13,082 nt of DNA from Gammaproteobacteria bacterium. Lineage in GTDB: Bacteria > Pseudomonadota > Gammaproteobacteria > UBA6429 > Thiohalophilaceae. Shown here one piece after another: positions 6,035 through 12,101 of the stretch. The position numbers and the translations under genes were made by a program. The DNA lies in NCBI GenBank assembly GCA_029880425.1, contig JAOUOK010000009.1, forward strand, positions 1-13,082, in the 5' to 3' direction. Under the pieces are notes generated by a model that was given only the letters and a program-made list of their open reading frames with translations, was not told the DNA's origin and made no database searches. Each line of letters begins with the position of its first letter. Position 1 is the stretch's first letter.

Positions 6035-7579
6035 ATGTCTTCAGACGTATCAATTAAATTAAGCACGCTTAATGCACGTTTTATTCACGCCTCGCTAGGA
6101 TTACGTTACCTGCTGGCGAATATGGGTGATCTTCGAGCGGTTACTCAGCTTCAAGAGTTTATCATTAACAGCCGCCCTATCGATATTGTTGAGTCATTAT
6201 TAATTGGTAATCCAAAAATTATCGCTCTCGGCGTTTATATATGGAATGCAGGTGAGACATTACAGGTAGTCAAACTGATAAAAACCATCTCCCCTGAGAC
6301 CATTGTTATCCTCGGTGGCCCTGAAGTCACCTATGAAACTGAACAACAGGAAATCACCCGGTTTGCTGATTATGTCATTACCGGTCAGGCTGATATTATT
6401 TTCAGGGAAACATGTAAAATACTATTAAGTAACCTCAAGCCACCACAAAAAATTATTAAAGCTCCGCCCTTTAAGCTATGTGAAATTAATTTCCCGTATA
6501 ATGAATACTCTGATGAAGATATTAAAAACCGGGTTATCTATATTGAAGCCTCACGTGGCTGCCCCTTTAAATGCGAATTTTGCTTATCCTCACTTGATAA
6601 AACAGTTTACCCTTTTGAACTAAACGCATTCCTGGCAGAAATGCAGAAACTCTATGAACGCGGTGTTCGCAGTTTTAAATTTATTGATCGTACTTTTAAT
6701 CTTAAAATTGATACCAGCATTAAGATCATGGAGTTCTTCCTGCAGAAAATACAGCCTGATTCAAATCCTCATGAAAAAATATATTTACACTTTGAACTCA
6801 TCCCTGATCACTTACCCGAAAAGCTCAAAACAATTATTCAGCGCTTCCCACAGGACAGTTTACAGTTTGAAATTGGTATACAGAGCTTAAATACTGAAAT
6901 ACAGGATCTTATTAGCCGTAAACAGGATAATAAAAAATCTGAACAAAACCTGATATGGATCCGACAAAATACATACGCACATATCCATGCTGATCTGATT
7001 ATCGGTTTACCGGGGGAAACCGTTGAGAGTTTTGCCGCAGGTTTTAATAAGTTGATTTCCATCGACCCACATGAGATCCAGGTTGGCGTACTAAAAAGAT
7101 TGCGGGGTACACCCATTATCAGGCATAGCGGGCTTTATGATATGCGCTATAACCCTGAAGCCCCGTATGAAATTTTAAGCAATAACATAATTAATTTTCC
7201 AACCATGCAAAAACTCAAACGCTTTGCCCGTTACTGGGATATGGTTGCAAATTCAGGCCGTTTTACACATACAAAATTATTTTTACTTGGCTCCGATCCA
7301 TTTGAAAATTTTTTATCTTTGAGTAACTGGTTACATGCCGTTACCGATCAAACACATAATATCGCTTTAGCAAGGTTATTCAGTTTACTTTTTGATTTCA
7401 TGGTAAATAAATTAAAGCTGGATAAAGATAAAGCAACTGAATTACTTTTAAAAGATTATGCTGTATCCGGAATAAAAGGCAAGGCCAAGTTTATGCTCAG
7501 TCCGGATATAAATATTGAAGCTGTAAAAGCGGATAAACGCCGTTCAGAATCACGACAAAAACGGCACCAGGCTAAATAA
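6035..7579 (+). CDS. B12-binding-type radical SAM protein (DUF4080-like)
   Basis: A 514-residue, probably cytoplasmic iron-sulfur enzyme. The N-terminal part (about 5-145) is a cobalamin-binding-type Rossmann domain: STLNARFIHASLGLRYL (10-26) and ILGGPEVTYE (92-101). It lacks the DxHxxG base-off histidine motif, as in many class B enzymes. The radical SAM core (about 165-350) holds RGCPFKCEFC with C176, C180 and C183 for the 4Fe-4S cluster, plus GIQS (281-284), DLIIGLPGE (320-328) and LKRLRGTP (353-360). The C-terminal region resembles DUF4080 and ends in a basic tail. Class B members often act as methylases, but the substrate here is unknown and no pathway gene is adjacent. The ATG is the first in-frame start. 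No Shine-Dalgarno precedes it, and the bases before it read ACACCTC. It stands alone, divergent from the pdxH operon. Confidence 0.9.
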   Translation: MSSDVSIKLSTLNARFIHASLGLRYLLANMGDLRAVTQLQEFIINSRPIDIVESLLIGNPKIIALGVYIWNAGETLQVVKLIKTISPETIVILGGPEVTYETEQQEITRFADYVITGQADIIFRETCKILLSNLKPPQKIIKAPPFKLCEINFPYNEYSDEDIKNRVIYIEASRGCPFKCEFCLSSLDKTVYPFELNAFLAEMQKLYERGVRSFKFIDRTFNLKIDTSIKIMEFFLQKIQPDSNPHEKIYLHFELIPDHLPEKLKTIIQRFPQDSLQFEIGIQSLNTEIQDLISRKQDNKKSEQNLIWIRQNTYAHIHADLIIGLPGETVESFAAGFNKLISIDPHEIQVGVLKRLRGTPIIRHSGLYDMRYNPEAPYEILSNNIINFPTMQKLKRFARYWDMVANSGRFTHTKLFLLGSDPFENFLSLSNWLHAVTDQTHNIALARLFSLLFDFMVNKLKLDKDKATELLLKDYAVSGIKGKAKFMLSPDINIEAVKADKRRSESRQKRHQAK

Positions 7580-7598
7580 ACGTCCATGCTAAAAAGAT

Positions 7599-7858
7599 TC
7601 AGTTCACAGCATTAAGCCGGATTTGCTTGTCATATGTATTAAAATACTTACGGTATGGATTATACTTATCATCAAAAACTGATTTAAGTAAAGTCAAGGC
7701 ATCTGCGGTTTTATTTAAATACATGTAACTTTCACCCGGTCACTTTCCAAAATCATCCTTAGTTGAAGTGAGCCTTAGCCCTGCTTTTAAGGGAATCATT
7801 ATGGAGACTGATTTTCTTTAAAATTATTGTATTCCATATACTGATTGCTTATATCCAT
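7599..7858 (-). pseudogene. Remnant of an unidentified small gene
   Basis: Three consecutive coding-like pieces lie beyond the MscS gene on the same strand. (a) 7858-7799: 19 codons, ATG to TAA, with the stop overlapping the next ATG as TAATG. (b) 7799-7740: MIPLKAG... to DDFGK, then an in-frame TGA at 7740-7742. (c) The same frame continues through PGESYMYLN, ALTLLKSVFDDKYNPYRKYF and a natural TGA stop at 7599-7601. Pieces b and c together look like the C-terminal half of a real protein whose Trp (TGG) codon became TGA. The family is not recognised. Without homologues, a short real ORF (41 codons from the ATG at 7724) or chance cannot be excluded. Bases 7580-7598 and 7859-7871 show nothing further. 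Confidence 0.45.
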
Positions 7859-7871
7859 ATAGTTCAATTAT

Positions 7872-8990
7872 TTATTCCTTGTTATGATTGATACCCGGCA
7901 TTTCTTTAATAAAGATATCATGTTTACTGTAAGGGATCTCAATACCTTCATCATTAAAACGTTTATAAATAGACGTGTTTAAAGCATCCAGCACCCTGCC
8001 ACGTACCTCGGGTTCTTCAACCCAACATAACAAATCAATGTCCAGGCTGGAATTTCCAAATGTTCTAAAACGAACACGTGGCTCTGGTTCATCACAGACA
8101 CCCTCTTCATTTTGCGCTATGTCCATTAATACTTCACGAACATGATCAATATCTGAACCATAGGCAACACCCACCTTAACATTGACCCTGAATTTTTCAT
8201 GTGGCCCACCCGACTCGTTACTGATACGTGTATTTCCCATAACCGCGTTAGGAATAGTAATCTCCACATCGCTACGGGTTAATAAACGGGTACTCCGTAT
8301 ACCAATATGGGTGACCTTGCCACGTTCACCACTATCAAGCACCACGTAGTCTCCAATTTTGTAGGGCGAGTCGGCAAGGATAAAGACGCCGGCAAATAAG
8401 TTAGCCAGGGTATCTTTTGCAGCAAAACCTAAAGCGATACCCGCGATACCCGCTGATGCCAGCCAGGCGGTCATATCAATATGCCATGAACTAAAAATTA
8501 AATAGATGGAAAAAATAAAGACCAGGATGTACGCCAGGTTTTGAAACAATGGCTTGGTCTGTAAACGGATAATTGATTGTTCTTTTGCATTTTGACTAAA
8601 TGCTGTTAACAAGATGCCTATTAAACGTAAAAGAAAACCACTCCATATAATAATAAGTATCGTCGCAACCAGTGAGTTTAAAATACTGTCGGCTGACTGG
8701 GATAACTTAAGTGGAATGAATGCCATCACCAGGCCGAGTAAAAACAGCGTCCAGAATGTCGGGCCTGATAACAACGTAATTATCTTATCATCCCATTTTA
8801 TCCTGGTTCGGCTGGTAAACTGGACAACAACCGCACTCATAATACGGGTCGCGATTTTGGCCACGATGAAAGCAAGTGTAATAACAACAAGGAACACAGC
8901 GAAAGGATAATCACTGAAAAAGCCAAGAACTGGATCCAGGCTTTTATAAAGCTCACTTAACATACCCGTATTTTTATTGCTCGTTGCCAT
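7872..8990 (-). CDS. Small-conductance mechanosensitive channel, MscS family
   Basis: Inner-membrane channel that opens under membrane tension to release solutes after osmotic downshift. The 372-residue protein shows four hydrophobic helices (about 29-49, 76-94, 104-127, 148-168) and then the glycine- and alanine-rich pore helix (172-205) with SAGIAGIALGFAAKDTLANL. The cytoplasmic beta domain follows: PYKIGDYVVL (209-218), GKVTHIGIRSTRLLT (224-238) and IPNAVMGN (246-253). Extra helices before the MscS core make it longer than E. coli MscS (286 residues) and more like the MSL/YbdG-type mid-size members. The ATG has a weak GGGTAAAG before it. The gene lies just after the cold-shock gene terminator, and no strong promoter is seen in the short spacer (8991-9047), so low constitutive expression or some read-through is possible. 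Confidence 0.93.
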   Translation of the reverse strand: MATSNKNTGMLSELYKSLDPVLGFFSDYPFAVFLVVITLAFIVAKIATRIMSAVVVQFTSRTRIKWDDKIITLLSGPTFWTLFLLGLVMAFIPLKLSQSADSILNSLVATILIIIWSGFLLRLIGILLTAFSQNAKEQSIIRLQTKPLFQNLAYILVFIFSIYLIFSSWHIDMTAWLASAGIAGIALGFAAKDTLANLFAGVFILADSPYKIGDYVVLDSGERGKVTHIGIRSTRLLTRSDVEITIPNAVMGNTRISNESGGPHEKFRVNVKVGVAYGSDIDHVREVLMDIAQNEEGVCDEPEPRVRFRTFGNSSLDIDLLCWVEEPEVRGRVLDALNTSIYKRFNDEGIEIPYSKHDIFIKEMPGINHNKE

Positions 8991-9047
8991 ACTTTACCCA
9001 GTAATTTCAAAATCAATGACACTAATTTACTTTATTTTTAGCAAAAA

Positions 9048-9074
9048 AAAACCCCGTGAAGTTCACGGGGTTTT
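9048..9074 (-). terminator. Strong intrinsic terminator after the cold-shock gene
   Basis: The inverted repeat AAAACCCCGTGAA / TTCACGGGGTTTT forms a GC-rich stem (ACCCCGTG/CACGGGGT) with a short loop. On the minus strand it runs into a T tract (about nine T at 9042-9050), ending the csp transcript. The A/T flanks make it partly bidirectional. Confidence 0.93.
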
Positions 9075-9095
9075 AATTTAATACGTAAAAGTCGT

Positions 9096-9296
9096 TTAAA
9101 CTTGAACGTTAGATGCTTGTGGGCCTTTTGGACCGTCTTCTACATCAAAAGTCACTTGTTGACCTTCTGCTAAAGTACGAAAACCATCGCTAGCGATTGC
9201 AGAGAAATGTACAAATACATCTTTGCTGCCATCGTCTGGAGTGATGAAACCGAAGCCTTTAGATTCGTTAAACCATTTAACGTTGCCAGTTGCCAT
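9096..9296 (-). CDS. CspA-family cold-shock protein
   Basis: A single cold-shock (OB-fold) domain of 66 residues that binds single-stranded RNA and DNA and melts mRNA structure in the cytoplasm. RNP1 KGFGFITP (13-20) and RNP2 DVFVHFSAI (26-34) are intact, with the aromatic residues W8, F9, F15, F17, F28 and F31 on the binding face. GAGG lies 9 bases before the ATG. A strong terminator closes the gene and a long leader precedes it, as in cold-induced csp genes. It is divergent from rhlE, another RNA-remodelling gene. The paralogue type (CspA, CspC or CspE) cannot be decided, so no symbol is given. Confidence 0.97.
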   Translation of the reverse strand: MATGNVKWFNESKGFGFITPDDGSKDVFVHFSAIASDGFRTLAEGQQVTFDVEDGPKGPQASNVQV

Positions 9297-9421
9297 TATT
9301 AATTACCTCATAATTAAATATTAATATTGTGTTACAAATCTTACTAAGGAAATTAACAGGGTATTACGTCTGACAAGAACCAGTAGAGAATGTAGCGATA
9401 ATTAGTTTAACCGCTTTTTTT

Positions 9422-9445
9422 AAAAAAAACACTAGTTTTGCTAGT
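9422..9445 (-). terminator. Terminator-like hairpin inside the csp leader
   Basis: On the minus strand ACTAG-CAAAA-CTAGT (9431-9445) is followed by G and eight T (9422-9429). The stem is short and AT-rich, so weak at 37 degrees but more stable in the cold. It lies about 125 bases before the csp ATG, downstream of the candidate promoter, and could act as an attenuator or RNA-stability element. Confidence 0.4.
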
Positions 9446-9478
9446 AATTATCATCATTAAACTTATGCAAAATAAGCC

Positions 9479-9489
9479 AGATTACGACA
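9479..9489 (-). promoter_or_regulatory. Cold-box-like element at the csp transcript start
   Basis: Minus-strand TGTCGTAATCT lies at the predicted transcription start. It resembles the E. coli csp cold box TGACGTACAGA in its first seven bases (6 of 7). A second similar stretch, AGACGTAATAC, lies at 9362-9372. The function is inferred only from position and resemblance. Confidence 0.3.
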
Positions 9490-9493
9490 TGAT

Positions 9494-9522
9494 TTTATAC
9501 CAATTTAGCATATTATTTAAAA
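9494..9522 (-). promoter_or_regulatory. Extended -10 promoter of the csp gene
   Basis: On the minus strand TTTTAA (9517-9522), 17 bases, and TATAAA (9494-9499) preceded by TGG, forming an extended -10. The start near 9487 gives a leader of about 190 bases, comparable to the roughly 160-base cspA leader. Of the 459-base csp-rhlE spacer, the rest is AT-rich sequence plus the listed elements. Confidence 0.45.
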
Positions 9523-9561
9523 CTTATTTTAAATCAGCCCCCTTTTAACAGAAACTTCATA

Positions 9562-9567
9562 TATAAT
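9562..9567 (+). promoter_or_regulatory. -10 element of the rhlE promoter
   Basis: A perfect TATAAT with a start expected near 9574. The -35 position is poor (C- and T-rich), so an activator or AT-rich upstream contacts may compensate. It is back-to-back with the csp promoter, whose -35 ends only 40 bases away. The leader is about 180 bases long. Confidence 0.5.
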
Positions 9568-9689
9568 GCGCTCACAAATTCCTGTGCACTTCGGTCTGCA
9601 CTTTATGCAAACGCGGTAATCCCTCCCGATTCACCTCGAAACTTCGTTTTAATCGATTTTCTTTTAAAACAAAGGCTTTACAAGTATTC

Positions 9690-9726
9690 GCCTAGACCGT
9701 CCCAGTCATTATGAACCTGGGTAGGC
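9690..9726 (+). ncRNA. Bulged hairpin in the rhlE leader
   Basis: GCCTA (9690-9694) and CCCAG (9701-9705) pair with TAGGC (9722-9726) and CTGGG (9717-9721). This gives two stacked 5-bp stems with a one-sided 6-base bulge and an 11-base loop. It ends 30 bases before the rhlE ATG and 13 bases before its AGGA. A smaller hairpin, GTGCA...TGCAC around CTTCGG, lies at 9584-9601. These are cis-regulatory leader structures rather than a separate RNA; function is inferred. Confidence 0.4.
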
Positions 9727-9755
9727 CAACTCAGAAAAATTTAGGAACATTTTAT

Positions 9756-11114
9756 ATGTCATTTGATTCACTCGGCCTGTCAGCCGAAATACTTCGTGCT
9801 GTATCTGAAAAAGGCTACACCATGCCAACACCTATCCAGCAACAAGCCATACCGCTTATCCTGGAAGGCCGTGATTTAATGGGTGGTGCACAAACCGGAA
9901 CAGGTAAAACTGCCGGCTTTACCCTGCCCTTATTGCAACGCTTATTAGACTCAACCACGCCGACAAAAGGTCGTCGTCCACTTCGCTGCCTGGTATTAAC
10001 TCCCACACGTGAACTTGCTGCACAGGTGCATGAAAGTGTGCAAACCTATGGCCGTTACCTGCCTTTAAAATCAGCCGTAGTATTTGGTGGTGTCAGTATC
10101 AATCCTCAAAAAATGAAACTGATTAAAGGCCTGGATATCTTGGTCGCAACTCCAGGACGCTTACTTGATCATGTCAGCCAGCGCTCAGCGGATCTTTCTA
10201 AAATCGATATCCTGGTACTGGATGAAGCCGATCGTATGCTCGATATGGGTTTCATTCGTGATATCAATAAAATACTGGCCCTGTTACCCAAACAAAAGCA
10301 GACATTATTGTTCTCCGCGACATTCTCAAAAGAGATTAAGACGTTAGCCAATAAACTATTACATGATCCGGCACTGGTTGAAGTTGCGCAAATTAACACA
10401 ACCTCAGAACGCGTTGACCAGGTTGTTCATCATGTCGATAAAAATCGTAAACGTGAATTACTGTCTTACATGATTGGTTCAAACAACTGGCAACAAGTAC
10501 TGGTTTTTACCCGGACTAAGCATGGTGCTAACCGTTTAGCTGAACAACTTGATAAAGATGGCATTACCGCAGCCGCTATTCACGGCAATAAAAGTCAGGG
10601 TGCAAGGACCCGTGCGCTTGCTGAGTTTAAATCAGGTAAAGTGCGTGTTTTAGTCGCAACAGATATTGCTGCACGTGGAATTGATATTGATCAACTGCCT
10701 CATGTGGTTAACTTTGAATTACCCAATGTTGCAGAAGATTATGTTCATCGCATCGGCCGGACTGGTCGCGCCGGAAATGAAGGTCAGGCCATGTCACTGG
10801 TGTGTGTTGATGAGTTGAAGTTACTTAAAGACATTGAACGTCTTACCAAAAGTAATATTCCAACCATTACAACTGAAGGTTTTGATGTTGATCCTACTAT
10901 CAAGGCCGAGCCTATACAAAATGGTCGCGGTGGCAGACAACAACAGGCAAAAAGAAAACCGGGAGGAAATAGTGCCGACAAAAGGTACGGGGCGTCTAAA
11001 AAACCCGGGAATCGTTCTTCTGCAAAAAAACCCGATTCACCCTGGGCTAATGCTGGTAATAACAAACCACGTCGCAGTAACAATCAAAACCGTGCTCAAT
11101 CGGGTAATCGATAA
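9756..11114 (+). CDS. rhlE: ATP-dependent RNA helicase RhlE
   Basis: DEAD-box helicase that remodels RNA and ribosome precursors in the cytoplasm. All family motifs are present in the 452-residue protein: Q motif with PIQ (26-28), motif I AQTGTGKT (45-52), PTRELA (83-88), TPGR (132-135), DEAD (156-159), SAT (187-189), ARGID (306-310) and HRIGRTGR (331-338). The start [16 protein letters not shown] and the segment AEPIQNGR (384-391) match E. coli RhlE specifically. A basic, low-complexity tail of about 60 residues rich in G, R, K, N and Q ends the protein and probably binds RNA. I chose the ATG at 9756: AGGA lies 9 bases upstream and it matches E. coli. An ATG at 9711 would add 15 residues but lies in a leader hairpin loop. 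It is divergent from csp and followed 18 bases later by a NYN-domain gene. Confidence 0.96.
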   Translation: MSFDSLGLSAEILRAVSEKGYTMPTPIQQQAIPLILEGRDLMGGAQTGTGKTAGFTLPLLQRLLDSTTPTKGRRPLRCLVLTPTRELAAQVHESVQTYGRYLPLKSAVVFGGVSINPQKMKLIKGLDILVATPGRLLDHVSQRSADLSKIDILVLDEADRMLDMGFIRDINKILALLPKQKQTLLFSATFSKEIKTLANKLLHDPALVEVAQINTTSERVDQVVHHVDKNRKRELLSYMIGSNNWQQVLVFTRTKHGANRLAEQLDKDGITAAAIHGNKSQGARTRALAEFKSGKVRVLVATDIAARGIDIDQLPHVVNFELPNVAEDYVHRIGRTGRAGNEGQAMSLVCVDELKLLKDIERLTKSNIPTITTEGFDVDPTIKAEPIQNGRGGRQQQAKRKPGGNSADKRYGASKKPGNRSSAKKPDSPWANAGNNKPRRSNNQNRAQSGNR

Positions 11115-11132
11115 TTAGCCGGTTCAATTGTT

Positions 11133-11606
11133 ATGAAAAAAATCGCCATATTTGTTGATGTGCAGAATATTTACTACACCACGCGTGATGCATATGGCAG
11201 GCAGTTTGATTACCGCAGGTTCTGGCAACAACTTGAAACCCAGGGTGAAATTGTTGTTGCCAATGCCTATGCCATCGCGCGTAACGATGATTCGCAAATA
11301 AAATTCCAGGATGCATTAAAACACATCGGCTTTGAGGTAAAACTCAAGCCATATATCCAACGTAAAGATGGTTCCGCTAAGGGCGACTGGGATGTGGGTA
11401 TCACCATTGACATCATGGACACTGCAAAAGAAGTGGACATGGTTATCTTGTTGTCAGGTGATGGTGACTTTGATTTGTTGTTAAATAAATTAAATAATGA
11501 CTACTTATCAAGCACAGAAGTTTACGGTATTGAGAAACTGACAGCGAACACCCTCATTAAATCAGCTGGTTTATTTCAGCACGTTAGAAGAGATTTACTA
11601 CTTTAA
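11133..11606 (+). CDS. NYN-domain (LabA/DUF88-like) putative RNase
   Basis: A 157-residue single-domain protein of the NYN family, a PIN-like metal-dependent nuclease fold. Acidic and Asn residues of the predicted active site are in place: FVDVQN (7-12, with D9 and N12), KGDWDVGITID (83-93, with D85, D87 and D93) and LSGDGDF (107-113, with D110 and D112). No other domain or membrane segment is present. RNase activity is predicted for the family but the target is unknown. It starts 18 bases after the rhlE stop with only a weak ribosome site, so it is probably co-transcribed with the helicase. A helicase-nuclease pair would suit RNA processing or decay, but this is inference from spacing. Confidence 0.85.
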   Translation: MKKIAIFVDVQNIYYTTRDAYGRQFDYRRFWQQLETQGEIVVANAYAIARNDDSQIKFQDALKHIGFEVKLKPYIQRKDGSAKGDWDVGITIDIMDTAKEVDMVILLSGDGDFDLLLNKLNNDYLSSTEVYGIEKLTANTLIKSAGLFQHVRRDLLL

Positions 11607-11619
11607 AGTTTGAGGGAGA

Positions 11620-11633
11620 GGGGGTGACCTCCC
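11620..11633. other. GC-rich hairpin between convergent genes
   Basis: GGGGG-TGAC-CTCCC forms a compact 5-bp stem with one G-T pair between the ends of the NYN gene and the small minus-strand gene. No T tract follows on either strand, so it is not a standard terminator. It may slow or protect converging transcripts. Confidence 0.3.
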
Positions 11634-11653
11634 GGTAATAAAACATCAAATAT

Positions 11654-11887
11654 TCACAAACCAATTAATTCTGCATGCAATCCATTTTGTGATGCGGCTA
11701 CTAATAATGCAGCCGAATTGATCTTAGTTGGATCATAGCCAATAATCATTAAATGTGGCCGCTTATCAGAACTATCAGCTTTAATTACACCATTCAAGTT
11801 TAACAGGTTATCTTTAAATTCTTCTCTTTCATCGTGAGTTGTATTTTCATCAATATGAAGAGTGATATCTGCCATATAATGTTTCAT
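11654..11887 (-). CDS. Small HMA-like ferredoxin-fold protein without CxxC
   Basis: The 77-residue cytoplasmic protein follows the beta-alpha-beta-beta-alpha-beta pattern of heavy-metal-associated domains: strand ADITLHI (6-12), helix DEREEFKDNLLNL (19-31), strand GVIKADSS (33-40), strand HLMIIGYD (45-52), helix INSAALLVAASQNG (56-69) and final strand HAELIGL (71-77). There is no cysteine at all, so the CxxC copper site is missing and metal transfer of the usual kind is unlikely. I recall similar small proteins in other gammaproteobacteria ending in HAELIGL, without known function. AAGGAG lies 7 bases before the ATG, a strong start. It stands alone, convergent with rhlE-NYN and divergent from the ABC-F gene. 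Confidence 0.75.
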   Translation of the reverse strand: MKHYMADITLHIDENTTHDEREEFKDNLLNLNGVIKADSSDKRPHLMIIGYDPTKINSAALLVAASQNGLHAELIGL

Positions 11888-11957
11888 TGTGTTCTCCTTA
11901 ATATTAGTCCGTATACCTCCCTTAATTTATTCTTATTGCGCAAGAGTAGTCGTAATT

Positions 11958-11970
11958 TAGATTAAATCTA
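11958..11970. repeat. 13-bp perfect inverted repeat, possible operator
   Basis: TAGATT-A-AATCTA is perfectly symmetric and ends two bases before a perfect TTGACA. Its place between the divergent small gene (11887) and the ABC-F gene (12102) fits an operator, but no regulator gene is nearby and AT-rich chance is possible. Confidence 0.35.
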
Positions 11971-11972
11971 TA

Positions 11973-12001
11973 TTGACAGCGCTCAAGCTACTAATTATTT
12001 A
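11973..12001 (+). promoter_or_regulatory. Upstream promoter candidate for the ABC-F gene
   Basis: A perfect -35 TTGACA (11973-11978), 17 bases, then a modest -10 TATTTA (11996-12001). It would give a leader of about 95 bases before the TTG start. Confidence 0.4.
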
Positions 12002-12048
12002 TGGAATAAGAAATGCATTAATTGTCAGGTGAATACGTCTCTACTCTG

Positions 12049-12057
12049 TGGCATAAT
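12049..12057 (+). promoter_or_regulatory. Proximal extended -10 promoter for the ABC-F gene
   Basis: TGG followed by CATAAT forms an extended -10 matching 5 of 6 bases. The -35 is poor. Transcription would start near 12063, about 40 bases before the start codon. Confidence 0.5.
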
Positions 12058-12101
12058 GCGCGCCCTTTTTATCGACATTATTACCATCGGAAGTATATCC
12101 C

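Noticed and set aside
7740..7742. Selenocysteine decoding of the in-frame TGA
   Set aside because: No recognised selenoprotein family, no evident SECIS hairpin after the TGA, and no coherent full-length frame upstream. Loss of a TGG codon is simpler.
9711..9755. Earlier ATG for rhlE
   Set aside because: It sits in a hairpin loop without a ribosome site, and the protein from 9756 begins exactly like E. coli RhlE.
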